Below are positions 51,334-61,106 of a DNA stretch of 64,000 bases, one piece after another. The stretch comes from Variovorax brevis (GTDB lineage: Bacteria > Pseudomonadota > Gammaproteobacteria > Burkholderiales > Burkholderiaceae_C). The stretch's first letter is position 1; each line of letters begins with the position of its first letter. Position numbers and translations under genes: made by a program. The notes under the pieces are model-generated. The model was given only the letters and a program-made list of their open reading frames with translations. It was not told where the DNA came from and did no database searches. The stretch is from contig NZ_JASZYG010000005.1 of NCBI RefSeq assembly GCF_030317105.1, positions 186,001 to 250,000 on the forward strand, written 5' to 3'.

Positions 51334-53583
51334 CTAATGCGAGTACCGATACGAACCCGGCCGGTACCCCTGGCTGCCGCTGTATCGACGCCTGAAGTCC
51401 ATCCCGTTGAACAGCACGCCGCTGATCGCTGCACCGGCCTGGCCCAGCCGGCGGATGCTCTCGTTCAGTTCCCCCAGTTGACTCTTCTCGGCCCGCACCA
51501 CCAGCAGCACGACACCGCATGCAGGGGCCACGGCCGCCGCGTCGGCCGCCACCAGCACCGGAGCCGTGTCGATGAGCACGACGTCGTAGCGCAATGAGAG
51601 CATGTCCAGCGCATCGGTGAACTGCTGAGACTCCAGCATGTCGGTGGGAAATTGGGGGAGCCTGCCCGTGGTCAGCACATCCAGCCGGGGGCGCACGCCG
51701 GCATGGATGGCTTTTTCCGTGCTGATTTCGCCGCTGAGCATTTCGGACAAGCCGCCCTCCCGCTTGAGGCCGAAGGCCCCGCCCAGCGCACCTTTGCGCA
51801 GGTCTGCATCGATCAGCAACACCCGCTTGCCGGACTGCGCCAGCAGCGCTGCAAAGTTGTTGGAGACGAAGCTCTTGCCAATGCCGGGCGTCGCGCCGGT
51901 GATGAGGATGCGGTTGTCGGGCGCTTGCGCCATGGCGGGCTTGAGGCCCACGCGCAAGGTTCGCAAGGCTTCGATGGGGTGGCTGTGGGGATGTGCATCG
52001 GCCAGCAGGCCGGGCCTGCGTCTGCTGGTGTTCCGGTCGAGGCGCGTTTGCTCCAGGCTGTGGGGAACGACGGCGTAGATCTCCAGGCCGGTGTGGCTCT
52101 CCACCTCCTCGGGGTTGCGAATGCCGGGCTTCGATCGCGTGTGCAGGATCGCGAGCGCCGGCCCCACGATCATCCCCAGCAGCAGCGCGAAAGCCAGCAC
52201 GAGCGTTTTCTGCGGCTTGACCGGCACCTTGGAGACCACCGCCTTGTCCAGCAGCCGCACGTTGCCGATCTTGCCTTCCTTGACCAATCGCATCTGCAAT
52301 GCGTTGTTCTGCATGGACTGGTACAGCGTGCTGTTGACGCGCACGTCCCGCTCCAGCCGCAATGCATCGCGCTGCAGGTTGGGCATGCCGGCGATGCGCG
52401 CGTTGAGCGCGTTGAGCTCGCTCTGGATGGCACCGATCTGGCTGTTCAAGGTCAGCATGCGGTCGCTCTTGCCGGTGAAGGCAACGTCGGCTTCCCGCCG
52501 GCGTTGTTGCAACTCGAGCAGGCTGGTTTGCAAGTCGGATGTCTTCTTCAGCCAGACCTTGGCTTCCTCGTCGAAGTCGACGGTGCCGTTCTTGTTGCGA
52601 AAGAGCGCATAGGCGTCTTCCGACCCCTGGAGCTGGCGCTGGAAGAGGGGCAGTTGCGCTTCGAGGAATGCAAGAGTTTTCTCGGCTTCTGCCGACTTGC
52701 GCTCCATGTTCTGTCGCAGGTACTGGTCGCCGATGGCGTTGAGTACAAGGGCCAGGCGAACCCGGTCGCTGTCTTCGAGGCTCACGCCGATGACGTTGGA
52801 CTGGCGGCCCTGCTCGCCCATTTGCAGGCGTCCCTGCAACTGTTCGATGGCGCGAAACCGCGATGTCACGGAGACGGTGAATTCAGCACCGGGCTTGCCG
52901 GCCAGTTCACTCAACAGGATCTCAAGGTCGCCGTCGGGCAGCGACTGGCGCAGCGGCTGCCCGACGACGCCCTCCAGCGGGGCCGGGAGCAATTCGTGGC
53001 GCACGGTGTAGCGCCCCCCGCCTTCGGCAATGATGGTGAAGGGCTCGGTGTCCTCGAGCGAACCCGGCACGGTGAAGCGCGCCACCTTGATGCGCTCGGC
53101 GCCCCACACGTAGCCGCCAAGGCCTGGAAAGCCCGGCTCCGACAGCTCCGTGGTGCGACGGCCAAGCCACCGCCCCACATAGGGCAGATAGCGTGGCTGG
53201 GCGTTGACTTGCAGGTTCACCTGGTCCGCCGCGGCATCCAGCACCATGCGGGAGCCGATCACCTGGATCTCGCCGGTGGCCGGCGTCTTGACCTCGAACA
53301 GGCCGAAGGTTTCAGCCAGGTTGCTCTTGCGGTCGGGGGTGGCGTCTTCGATCTGCAGCAGCAGGCTGGCGCGGTAGACCGGCGTCGCCATGTAGGCATA
53401 CGCTGCGCCCACCAGCAGGGCCAATGCAACGACGACCACGATCAACCACTTGTGGTCGATCAGGATGTCCCTGTATTCCGACAGGCGCGGCTCGTCCTGC
53501 ACGTCGGTCATGGCGGCGCTTGCACCGGAAGCGAACACGCGCTGGCGGACATCGGTCGTTGAAGTGCTGACGGTCAGGCTCAT
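51334..53583 (-). CDS. Polysaccharide co-polymerase and tyrosine autokinase (Wzc-like)
   Basis: A 749-residue inner-membrane protein with a Wzz-like chain-length domain, between a first helix (LIVVVVALALLVGAAYAYMA, about 47-66) and a second near 460 (TLVLAFALLLGMIVGPALAI). A C-terminal BY-kinase follows: Walker A GATPGIGKSFVSNN near 565, Walker A' VLLIDADLRKG, Walker B VVLIDTAPV. The last 20 residues hold three tyrosines (Y-SGSQGY-RPGSY-RY), the autophosphorylated cluster. It is convergent to the transferase operon and transcribed separately. Confidence 0.94.
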   Translation of the reverse strand: MSLTVSTSTTDVRQRVFASGASAAMTDVQDEPRLSEYRDILIDHKWLIVVVVALALLVGAAYAYMATPVYRASLLLQIEDATPDRKSNLAETFGLFEVKTPATGEIQVIGSRMVLDAAADQVNLQVNAQPRYLPYVGRWLGRRTTELSEPGFPGLGGYVWGAERIKVARFTVPGSLEDTEPFTIIAEGGGRYTVRHELLPAPLEGVVGQPLRQSLPDGDLEILLSELAGKPGAEFTVSVTSRFRAIEQLQGRLQMGEQGRQSNVIGVSLEDSDRVRLALVLNAIGDQYLRQNMERKSAEAEKTLAFLEAQLPLFQRQLQGSEDAYALFRNKNGTVDFDEEAKVWLKKTSDLQTSLLELQQRRREADVAFTGKSDRMLTLNSQIGAIQSELNALNARIAGMPNLQRDALRLERDVRVNSTLYQSMQNNALQMRLVKEGKIGNVRLLDKAVVSKVPVKPQKTLVLAFALLLGMIVGPALAILHTRSKPGIRNPEEVESHTGLEIYAVVPHSLEQTRLDRNTSRRRPGLLADAHPHSHPIEALRTLRVGLKPAMAQAPDNRILITGATPGIGKSFVSNNFAALLAQSGKRVLLIDADLRKGALGGAFGLKREGGLSEMLSGEISTEKAIHAGVRPRLDVLTTGRLPQFPTDMLESQQFTDALDMLSLRYDVVLIDTAPVLVAADAAAVAPACGVVLLVVRAEKSQLGELNESIRRLGQAGAAISGVLFNGMDFRRRYSGSQGYRPGSYRYSH

Positions 53584-53968
53584 GCGGATGCAGGGCGCAA
53601 CGGGTCAGCCGTTGAATACGGGAACATGAAAGCTTTGCGAGCAGAAATCGTGCCGTTGGCGCCGCTTTTGGCAGGAACGCACCCGCGCGTGCCCAACTAT
53701 CGGCATTGGCTGACACCGCAGGCACATCCTGGTGCGCGAACGGACAGTTCCGTTCGATCACCAGCCTACAAGCGGGATGTGACAGCTTTGGGTCACGCAC
53801 CAAAGTGGTTGATGTCATTTCAGCGAGCTTGATCTCTTTACGACTCCTCACGTTTGGCGCCTGCTTTTCGAGCGGGGCTTCCCACTACGATATTCAAACA
53901 TCAGGGGCGCTGTTGAAGCCGAAGTTGGCTTGCGACGCACACGCTCGCACGGACGGGAGTCTCACGCC
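53584..53968. other. Divergent region between the autokinase and GH39-like genes
   Basis: No gene. It contains an A/T-richer core (about 53780-53910) likely to hold both promoters; no exact boxes are claimed. Confidence 0.4.
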
Positions 53969-55876
53969 ATGCACCTCGACCTTCCGGCGCCGCGCCGCTT
54001 TTTCACCATTGAAGTTCTGCTCGCGCTTGCGCTGTCGTTGGCAGCCTGTGGGGGCGGAGGCAGCGGTGGCGATGCGCAGTCTTCGAGCGCGCTCGACACC
54101 GCATCAATGGTCTCCATCGACGCCGTTGCGCAGCAGGCGGAGTTTCCCAAGCCGCCGACCCGCGCCGCGACAGACGCGGGCAAGGACCCGCCCGCGCAGA
54201 TGGATGCTGATGCGTTGCAGGCAGTCGCATCGGGCGATGGCCCGGCCTCCACTTGGGCGCTCGACAGGGTGGCTGCCATCGAGAAGCGCAATCACCTTTG
54301 GGGTGTGGCGCCGTCGGCACTGCTGCAGACGAGGCCTGCGACCTGGCTGCCTGCGATGAGCGATGCCGGCGTCACGACCGTGCGCGGCTTCATTGACGAG
54401 CCGGGCAACGATCAGTTGGCGCCGATCGCGGATGCCGGCATGTCGGCAGTCGGCTACCTGATGTGGAGCTCCAGCACGCCCTTTGCGCTGCCGGTCGATG
54501 ACCTGCGCGGCTGGCGCCGATACGTCACCGAACAGTTGCGGCGACACAAGGGCCGCGTGAAGTACTGGGAAGTGTGGAACGAGCCGCCCAACTTCACTGC
54601 GGACCCATCACCCGCGTCCTATGCGAAAGTGGTTGCTGTTGCCTACCATGCGGCGAAGGCGGTGGACCCGACGGTGCAGATCGGCCTATCTGCCAAGAGC
54701 AACCACGTTGCCTTTCTTGCCGAAAGCCTCGCGGCCGGCGCCGCTGGCAAGTACGACTTCGTGACACTGCATCCTTACGAGGTGGCCTCCTTGCTGTCCG
54801 AGGGCTGGGAAGGGCAGTTCATGTCCATCGTGCCCCGCGTGCGCAAGCTGCTCCAGGACAAGGATCCCGCGAAGGCCGCGGTGCCCATATGGTTCACCGA
54901 GATCGGCTTTTCCGCCAACACATCCGCCGCGGATGGCGTCGGCCCGCAAATGCAGGCGGACGCGCTGGCCAAGATCTACACGATGTCCATCGCCCAGGGC
55001 GTGGCGCGCGTCTACTGGTTCGACCCGAGCGACAGCGAAGGCCTGAAGATGGGCCTGACAACCGCCGACGGCACGAAGCGGCCGGCCTGGTATGCGATGC
55101 GCAGCCTGCGCACCTGGCTGGGCGGGCAACCCCGCTACGCTGGCTGGACGCAACCCGGTGGCGCCTGGTACGGCTTCGTTTTCGAGAGCCCCAAAGGCGT
55201 GGTGCTGTCAGCTTGGTCGCGGCCAGGTCAATCGACGGTGCTCTCGCTGCCATCGGAGGTGACAGCGGTCGATCCGCGCACCGGCGCCGTGACGGCCACG
55301 CGTACACCCGCGATCACCGAAGCCCCTGCGCTCCTGATCGCTGCGGCTGGCTCTGCACAGGCCAGTCAATGGTTGGGCGAAGCAGCCGCCAGCAGCGGCA
55401 AGCCTTTTCCGTGGAACGGCGACCACAGCGCGTCGCGGACCGTGCGAATGGTGGCGGGCGCCACGCCGGATGGCGTCTTCATCGTGAAGCCACCCGCCAT
55501 CAGTGTCGTGAACAACGTGGCCGAGTACAACCTGGAAGGCACGATCGGCGCCTGCTTTGCGGTGGACCCGACCTTCATGTCCTATGCGTACGCCACCAGG
55601 CCGATTCGCATCACCGCCACCGTTCGGGGCCACGGCACCGGCGAGCCTGGCTTCTACATGCTCTACGAGTCGGACGCGTTGATCGCCTCGGCCGACGTCA
55701 ACAACCTGGTGCGCGCCGGCGGCTGGTCCGCCATCAAGGGGACCCACCTCCACGAGAAGACATGGACCGTGCCCAATGCCCTCTTCGTCGGGCAGTTCGG
55801 CTACAACTTCTGCATGTACTCCCAAGGCGCGCCCCATGACGCGTTCAGCGTCCAGCAAGTGACCGTGAGCCGGTGA
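53969..55876 (+). CDS. GH39-like glycoside hydrolase lipoprotein
   Basis: A 635-residue secreted lipoprotein. The signal peptide ends in LSLAACGGGGSGG (lipobox LAAC). A (beta/alpha)8 hydrolase domain spans about 100-400: KYWEVWNEPPNF near 200 holds the acid/base Glu and PIWFTEIGFSAN near 310 the nucleophile Glu, as in GH39/GH5-type enzymes such as PslG. A beta-rich C-terminal domain (450-635) may bind sugar. Beside an exopolysaccharide cluster it probably trims or frees the polymer. Exact family is uncertain. Confidence 0.82.
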   Translation: MHLDLPAPRRFFTIEVLLALALSLAACGGGGSGGDAQSSSALDTASMVSIDAVAQQAEFPKPPTRAATDAGKDPPAQMDADALQAVASGDGPASTWALDRVAAIEKRNHLWGVAPSALLQTRPATWLPAMSDAGVTTVRGFIDEPGNDQLAPIADAGMSAVGYLMWSSSTPFALPVDDLRGWRRYVTEQLRRHKGRVKYWEVWNEPPNFTADPSPASYAKVVAVAYHAAKAVDPTVQIGLSAKSNHVAFLAESLAAGAAGKYDFVTLHPYEVASLLSEGWEGQFMSIVPRVRKLLQDKDPAKAAVPIWFTEIGFSANTSAADGVGPQMQADALAKIYTMSIAQGVARVYWFDPSDSEGLKMGLTTADGTKRPAWYAMRSLRTWLGGQPRYAGWTQPGGAWYGFVFESPKGVVLSAWSRPGQSTVLSLPSEVTAVDPRTGAVTATRTPAITEAPALLIAAAGSAQASQWLGEAAASSGKPFPWNGDHSASRTVRMVAGATPDGVFIVKPPAISVVNNVAEYNLEGTIGACFAVDPTFMSYAYATRPIRITATVRGHGTGEPGFYMLYESDALIASADVNNLVRAGGWSAIKGTHLHEKTWTVPNALFVGQFGYNFCMYSQGAPHDAFSVQQVTVSR

Positions 55877-55879
55877 TTT

Positions 55880-56446
55880 TTACTGCGCCCTTCGCTCCAG
55901 CGGCCAGATCGCGTTGAGTGCCTCGCCGCCGCTGCGGTAGGCTTGGCAGGTGTCGGCCAGCGCGGGCTTGGGCATCGGGCCCGACATGGCGAGCGTGGCG
56001 CGCAGGCCGCCGCGCTCGCGCCGCAAGGCGTGCCAGGTTTGCATGGCCGTCGTGGCGGCGGGGCCCATCAGTTCGGTGAGGTGCGTGCAGCCCTTGCTGC
56101 CGCCCACGAGCGTGCGCACCTTCTTCGTGAAGCCGCCGGTGATGGTGAGGCCCTTCAGCGCGTCGTAGTTCGCGTTGCTCCCGGCGCACCAAGGCGTGGG
56201 TGCGGCTTCGGTGTGGACCTCGATGTCGCGGATCACCAGGTCCATGTCGACCGTCATGGCGATGCGCATGCGGTGCAGGTCTTCGCCCGCGCCCAGGGGC
56301 TTGAAGAACAGGTCCGAGCCGTTGGGCGAGATGTCGCGCATGGTGCTTTCCACGTCGAGCATGCCGTCGTCGCGCAGGTAGCCCTGGCAGACGATCTCGC
56401 GGGTGTGGAGCAGCCGGCGGGCGGGTCGGGTGGCGTTGGAATCCAT
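55880..56446 (-). CDS. DUF2889 protein
   Basis: A 188-residue soluble protein with the DUF2889 pattern: REIVCQGYLRDDGMLDVEST, then MRDISPNG, MTVDMDLVIRDIEVHTEAAP and GGSKGCTHLTELMGPAATTA. Function unknown; members often lie near acyl-CoA or aromatic degradation genes. ATG 56446 is chosen, with AAAGG upstream; longer frames are shadows. It is divergent from the acyl-CoA ligase gene. Confidence 0.88.
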   Translation of the reverse strand: MDSNATRPARRLLHTREIVCQGYLRDDGMLDVESTMRDISPNGSDLFFKPLGAGEDLHRMRIAMTVDMDLVIRDIEVHTEAAPTPWCAGSNANYDALKGLTITGGFTKKVRTLVGGSKGCTHLTELMGPAATTAMQTWHALRRERGGLRATLAMSGPMPKPALADTCQAYRSGGEALNAIWPLERRAQ

Positions 56447-56637
56447 GGGGCCTTTGTCCTGGGTGATGCGTTGTTGCAATGCTCGGCGAGGCGGGCCGCG
56501 GCGGCCCCACCCTGCGTGGGTGGTCGGCGCGCCGCCGGCGGCCGTGGAGACCACCCGTTCGGGGTGGCAGGATTGCGCTCGCCGCGCGGTCTACTCGAAT
56601 GCATCGTAGAGACAAAACCGCCATACCGGACGCCAAC

Positions 56638-58398
56638 ATGCATGCAGCCAGCGCCTTCCACCCTTGCCCCACGCAGGGCGACGTGATCGAACGGCCCACC
56701 AGCCCGCTCGCCATCGACGCATCTCGTGCCCGCCAGGGGCTGCCGCGCGTGGCGCACATTCCCGAGACCAGCCTGTTCCGCAACCTCGAGACTTCGGCGC
56801 AGCGCTACCCGGCCAAGACAGCGATCCAGTTCTTCGGCAACGCCGTGCGCTACGCGCAACTGTTGTCTGACGTCGAGCGCATGGCCGGCTACCTGCAGCG
56901 CGAGTGCGGCGTGGTCAAGGGCGACCGGGTGATCGTGTTCAGCCAGAACTGCCCGCAGTTCATCGCCGCCTACTTCGCCATCCTGCGTGCCGATGCGGTC
57001 TTCGTGCCGGTCAACGCGATGCTGCTGCGCGACGAGCTGGAGCACATCGTCAACGACAGCGGTGCGGTGGTGGCTTTCGTGGCCAGCGAGCTGATGGACC
57101 GCATCGCGCCCTTGCTCGGCACCGGCTCGCTGCGAAAGCTGGTCGTGCACGCCTACGGCGACGCGCTGGGCGAAGAGGATGCGAGCCTGCCGGCGCCCGA
57201 CTGGCTGCGCACGCACATGGCCGATGTGCAACTGCCTGAAGCGGCCACCGCATGGAACGCCGCGCTGGCGCGCGCCTGCAAGCCCGCGCCGCATCGCGCC
57301 GGCCCGGATGATCTCTCCATGCTGCCCTACACCTCGGGCACCACGGGCAAGCCCAAGGCCTGCGTGCACACGCATCGCACCGTGATGACTTCTTGCGTCG
57401 GTTCGTCGCTGTGGCGGCGCACCAACCCCTCGTCGGTGTACCTCGCCGTTGCACCGCTGTTCCACTTGCTGGGCCTGCAGAACAACGTGAACTCGGCCAT
57501 CTTCTGGGGCGGCACCATCGTGCTGATGCCGCGCTGGGACCGCGAGGCAGCGGCGGTGCTGATCGAGCGCCATCGTGTGACGTTCTGGGCCGCGCTGCCG
57601 GCGATGCTGGTCGACTTCTTTGCGCAGCCCGGCATCGAGAATCGCGACCTGAGCAGCCTGACGGTGGTGACCGGCGGTGGCGCCGCGACGCCGCAGCACG
57701 TGAACGAGATCCTCAAGTCGCGCTATGGCCTCGACTTTGTCGAAGGCTACGGCCTGACCGAAAGCGCCAACTTCCTGTGCGCCAATCCGCTGCACAAGCC
57801 GAAGAAGGGATGCCTGGGCGTCGCGACCTTTGGCGTGGACCTGCGCATCGTCGACCCCGAGACGCTGCAGCCCGTTGCCCAAGGCGAGTCCGGCGAAATC
57901 GTCGTGCATGCCGCGCAGATCATGCTCGGCTACTGGAACCATCCGCAGGCCAATGCGCAGACCTTCATCGTGATCGATGGCAAGCGCTTTTTCCGCACGG
58001 GTGACCTGGCGAGCATGGACGAGGAAGGTTACGTCTTCATGCGTGACCGCTTGAAGCGAATGATCAATGCGTCAGGCTTCAAGGTGTGGCCGGCGGAGGT
58101 CGAGGCGGCCTTGCATGCGCATCCGTCGATCCTCGAAGCCTGCGTGATCGCTGCGCCGGACGAGCGTCGCGGTGAAACGGTGAAGGCCGTCGTCACGCTG
58201 CGCAGCGGCAGCCGGGAAGACAGCACCAGCCTGCTGGCCTGGTGCCGCGAACACATGGCGACCTACAAGGCGCCGCGCATCGTGCAGATCGTCGACGCGC
58301 TGCCCAAGAACGCCACCGGAAAGATCGCCTGGCGCGAACTGCAGGAGCAGGAAGCGCGCGCCGCATCGGCCCAGCCCCAAGCGGCCGTCGCCCACTGA
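56638..58398 (+). CDS. AMP-dependent acyl-CoA ligase (FadD-like)
   Basis: A 586-residue acyl-adenylate/CoA ligase. The phosphate loop is YTSGTTGKPKACVH, then GYGLTESANF, RTGDLASMDEEGYVFMRDRL and RMINASGFKVWPAEVE, with the final catalytic lysine in PKNATGKIAWREL. It activates a carboxylic acid to its CoA thioester. ATG 56638 begins the usual N-terminus; ATG 56599 is possible. It forms an operon with the next ligase and the monooxygenase. Confidence 0.93.
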   Translation: MHAASAFHPCPTQGDVIERPTSPLAIDASRARQGLPRVAHIPETSLFRNLETSAQRYPAKTAIQFFGNAVRYAQLLSDVERMAGYLQRECGVVKGDRVIVFSQNCPQFIAAYFAILRADAVFVPVNAMLLRDELEHIVNDSGAVVAFVASELMDRIAPLLGTGSLRKLVVHAYGDALGEEDASLPAPDWLRTHMADVQLPEAATAWNAALARACKPAPHRAGPDDLSMLPYTSGTTGKPKACVHTHRTVMTSCVGSSLWRRTNPSSVYLAVAPLFHLLGLQNNVNSAIFWGGTIVLMPRWDREAAAVLIERHRVTFWAALPAMLVDFFAQPGIENRDLSSLTVVTGGGAATPQHVNEILKSRYGLDFVEGYGLTESANFLCANPLHKPKKGCLGVATFGVDLRIVDPETLQPVAQGESGEIVVHAAQIMLGYWNHPQANAQTFIVIDGKRFFRTGDLASMDEEGYVFMRDRLKRMINASGFKVWPAEVEAALHAHPSILEACVIAAPDERRGETVKAVVTLRSGSREDSTSLLAWCREHMATYKAPRIVQIVDALPKNATGKIAWRELQEQEARAASAQPQAAVAH

Positions 58399-58411
58399 AA
58401 GAAAAGACAAA

Positions 58412-59965
58412 ATGTCCATGACGCTTGCGCTGCAGCGCTCGATCCAGTCCACGCCCGATCGCGTGGCCACAGTCTTCCATGGCCGACGCCAGACCTTCCG
58501 CGAATTCGGTGAGCGGGTTGCCCGGCTGGCCGGCGCGTTGCAATCCATCGGCATGGCGCCGGGCGACCGCGTTGGCATGCTGGGCGTCAACTCCGACCGC
58601 TGGCTCGAATACATGATGGGCACGTGGTGGGGCGGCGGCGTGCTCAACCCCGTCAACACGCGCTGGAGCGTGCCGGAGATCGTCTATTCGCTCGACGACA
58701 GCGACACCACGATCCTGATCGTCGACGATCACTTCATGAACCGGGTCGAGGGCATCCGCGCGACGGCCAGGCGCGTGCCGCGCTTCATCTACGCCGGCGA
58801 TGGCGAGACGCCCGAGGGCATGCTGTCTTTCGAGGTGCTGGTCGAGGGCGCAAAGCCGGTCGCAGATGCCGACCGTGCCGGCGCGGACCTGGCCTGCATC
58901 CTCTACACCGGCGGCACGACCGGCTTCCCCAAGGGCGTGATGCACAGCCACTGGACGCTGTGGGCCATCGGCATCCAGCGCCTGGCGCAGATGCAGGTGC
59001 CCGAGGCCAGCATCGCGCTGCACGTGGCGCCGCTGTTTCACATGGGTGGCATCGGCCGCGCGCTGGTGCAGTTCATTGCGGGCGATACGCATGTGCTGGT
59101 GGCCAGCTTCGACGCGCGCGAGGTGATGCAGACGATCGAGCGCGAAGGCGTGACCGATCTGCTGTTGGTGCCCACGATGCTGCAGGCGCTCATCACGCAT
59201 CCGGAGTTCGACTGCTTCAACCTCGGCACGCTCAAGCGCATGGTGTATGGCGCGTCGCCGATTGCGGAATCGGTGCTCGAGCGCGCGATGGCGCTGCTGC
59301 CCGGCGTGGCGTTCACGCATTCGTATGGCATGACGGAGTGCGGCAGTGCCACCTCCAATCCACCGGAGAACCATGGCGCTGAAGGCCGCGCTTCGGGCCT
59401 CTCGCGTTCGGCCGGCCGTGCGGGCCTGGGCGTTGCGGTGAAAGTCGTCGATGACACCGGCAACGAAGTGACGCGCGGTGAAGTGGGCGAGGTCATCGTG
59501 CGCGGGCCCAACGTGATGCTCGGTTACTGGAACAAGCCGGAGGAGACATCTCGCGCCCTGCGCAATGGCTGGCTCTACACCGGCGATGGTGGCCGCATGG
59601 ACGAAGGCGGGCATGTCTTCATCGTGGACCGCATCAAGGACATGATCGTGAGTGGCGGCGAGAACGTCTATTCGGCCGAGGTCGAGAACGTGATCGCGCG
59701 GCATCCGGCTGTGCAGGCGTGCGCCGTCATCGCCGTCCCGCATGCGCAGTGGGGCGAGGCGGTGCATGCGGTGGTGGTGCGCAAGCCCGGTGTCGAACTG
59801 GACGACGCAAGCCTGCACGCGCACTGCAAGACTTTCATCGCAGGCTACAAGTGCCCCAAGAGCATCGAATTCCGCGAGGCGCTGCCACTGTCGGCGGCGG
59901 GCAAGGTGCTGAAGCGCGAACTGCGCGAGCCGCACTGGTCGGGTCGACTGCGCCAAGTGGCTTGA
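58412..59965 (+). CDS. AMP-dependent acyl-CoA ligase, second copy type
   Basis: A 517-residue ligase of the same superfamily: YTGGTTGFPKGVMHSHWT, HSYGMTECGS, YTGDGGRMDEGGHVFIVDR, DMIVSGGENVYSAEVE and PLSAAGKVLKREL. It differs clearly from its neighbour, so the two likely have different substrates (long- or medium-chain, or aromatic acids). It starts 13 bp after the preceding gene. Confidence 0.93.
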   Translation: MSMTLALQRSIQSTPDRVATVFHGRRQTFREFGERVARLAGALQSIGMAPGDRVGMLGVNSDRWLEYMMGTWWGGGVLNPVNTRWSVPEIVYSLDDSDTTILIVDDHFMNRVEGIRATARRVPRFIYAGDGETPEGMLSFEVLVEGAKPVADADRAGADLACILYTGGTTGFPKGVMHSHWTLWAIGIQRLAQMQVPEASIALHVAPLFHMGGIGRALVQFIAGDTHVLVASFDAREVMQTIEREGVTDLLLVPTMLQALITHPEFDCFNLGTLKRMVYGASPIAESVLERAMALLPGVAFTHSYGMTECGSATSNPPENHGAEGRASGLSRSAGRAGLGVAVKVVDDTGNEVTRGEVGEVIVRGPNVMLGYWNKPEETSRALRNGWLYTGDGGRMDEGGHVFIVDRIKDMIVSGGENVYSAEVENVIARHPAVQACAVIAVPHAQWGEAVHAVVVRKPGVELDDASLHAHCKTFIAGYKCPKSIEFREALPLSAAGKVLKRELREPHWSGRLRQVA

Positions 59966-59970
59966 CGCGC

Positions 59971-60972
59971 ATGGCTGTCTTTCGCACGCGCATCACAGAG
60001 CTGTTTGGCATCCGCCATCCGATCCTGCTCGGAGGGATGCACCATCTGGGGCAGTCGGGCATCGTTGCGGCGGTGGTCAATGCGGGGGCGATGGGGTTCA
60101 TCACGGCGCGGTCGTTCGACTCGCTGGATGACTTGCGTGCGGACCTGAGACGTTGCCGGGAGTTGACCGATGGCAAGGCCTTTGGTGTCAACCTGACCTT
60201 GTCGCGCAGGCCGGGCGCGAACAGGAACGTACCGGCCTGGATCGACATTGCGCTGGAAGAGGGCGTGCGGCATTTCGAGAGCGCCGGTGATTCGCCCGAG
60301 CCTTTCGTCGATGCGATTCATGACGGCGGCGGGTTGTTGATTCACAAGTGCCCGAGCGTGCGACATGCCGAAAGCGCGGCACGGCTGGGCGTCGATGGCA
60401 TTGCGCTGGTCGGCTGCGAGGAGGGCGGGCATCCGGGCGCGAACTCGCTATCAGCCTTCGTCAATGGTGCCTATGCACTGGAAAAGATCGGGCTGCCGCT
60501 GGTGCTCGGCGGAGGCATCGGCAGCGGGCGCCAGATTGCAGCGGCATTGGCGCTGGGCGCCGACGGCGTCGTGATGGGCAGCCGCTTCATGGTCGCCCGG
60601 GAGATTCGCGCGCACGAGGCGCTCAAGCAGCGGATCGTCGATGCCGACCAATACTGCTCCACGGCGATTCTCGGTTCGCTCAACGACACGTGGCGCGTGC
60701 TGCACAACGACGCGGCGCGCGAAGTGCAACGTCTGGAGGCGGGCGGGGCGCGCAGTCACGGCGAATTCGGCGACCTGATTCTTTCTTCCCGCACGCGCGA
60801 GCGTGTGTATGAAGGCGGTGATGTGGACGGCGGCATCGTGTCGCTCGGCCCGGCGGGTGGATTCGCGGACGAGATTGCGCCCGCTGCGCAGATCGTGTCG
60901 CGGCTCATGCGTGATGCGGCACGCGCTGCCAGCGCGTTCGCTCGCGTGACGGCGCAGCCTGCCGTCGCCTGA
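59971..60972 (+). CDS. Nitronate monooxygenase / 2-nitropropane dioxygenase-like flavoprotein
   Basis: A 333-residue FMN-dependent TIM-barrel protein. PILLGGMHHLGQSGIVAAVV, then FGVNLTLSRRPG, CEEGGHPGAN and GGGIGSGRQIAAALALGADG, with VVMGSRFM after it, form the FMN-phosphate site. It starts 5 bp after the ligase gene, so it belongs to that operon. Members in acyl-CoA loci may reduce or isomerise enoyl compounds rather than oxidise nitronates; substrate unknown. Confidence 0.9.
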   Translation: MAVFRTRITELFGIRHPILLGGMHHLGQSGIVAAVVNAGAMGFITARSFDSLDDLRADLRRCRELTDGKAFGVNLTLSRRPGANRNVPAWIDIALEEGVRHFESAGDSPEPFVDAIHDGGGLLIHKCPSVRHAESAARLGVDGIALVGCEEGGHPGANSLSAFVNGAYALEKIGLPLVLGGGIGSGRQIAAALALGADGVVMGSRFMVAREIRAHEALKQRIVDADQYCSTAILGSLNDTWRVLHNDAAREVQRLEAGGARSHGEFGDLILSSRTRERVYEGGDVDGGIVSLGPAGGFADEIAPAAQIVSRLMRDAARAASAFARVTAQPAVA

Positions 60973-61106
60973 AAGGGCGCCCGAACGGGTCCGTACGGTG
61001 GCGCGTGAGTTGCCGTACGACTGCGGCGCGGCCGGCCAGCGATCGCCGCGGGCAGCCGAGCTCGCGCATTGACGTTGCTTCCCCCGGGAGCAGACAATTC
61101 GTCCCG

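Noticed and set aside
51652..53562. A 636-residue plus-strand frame opposite the autokinase gene
   Set aside because: Shadow of a well-supported BY-kinase gene with no recognisable domain.
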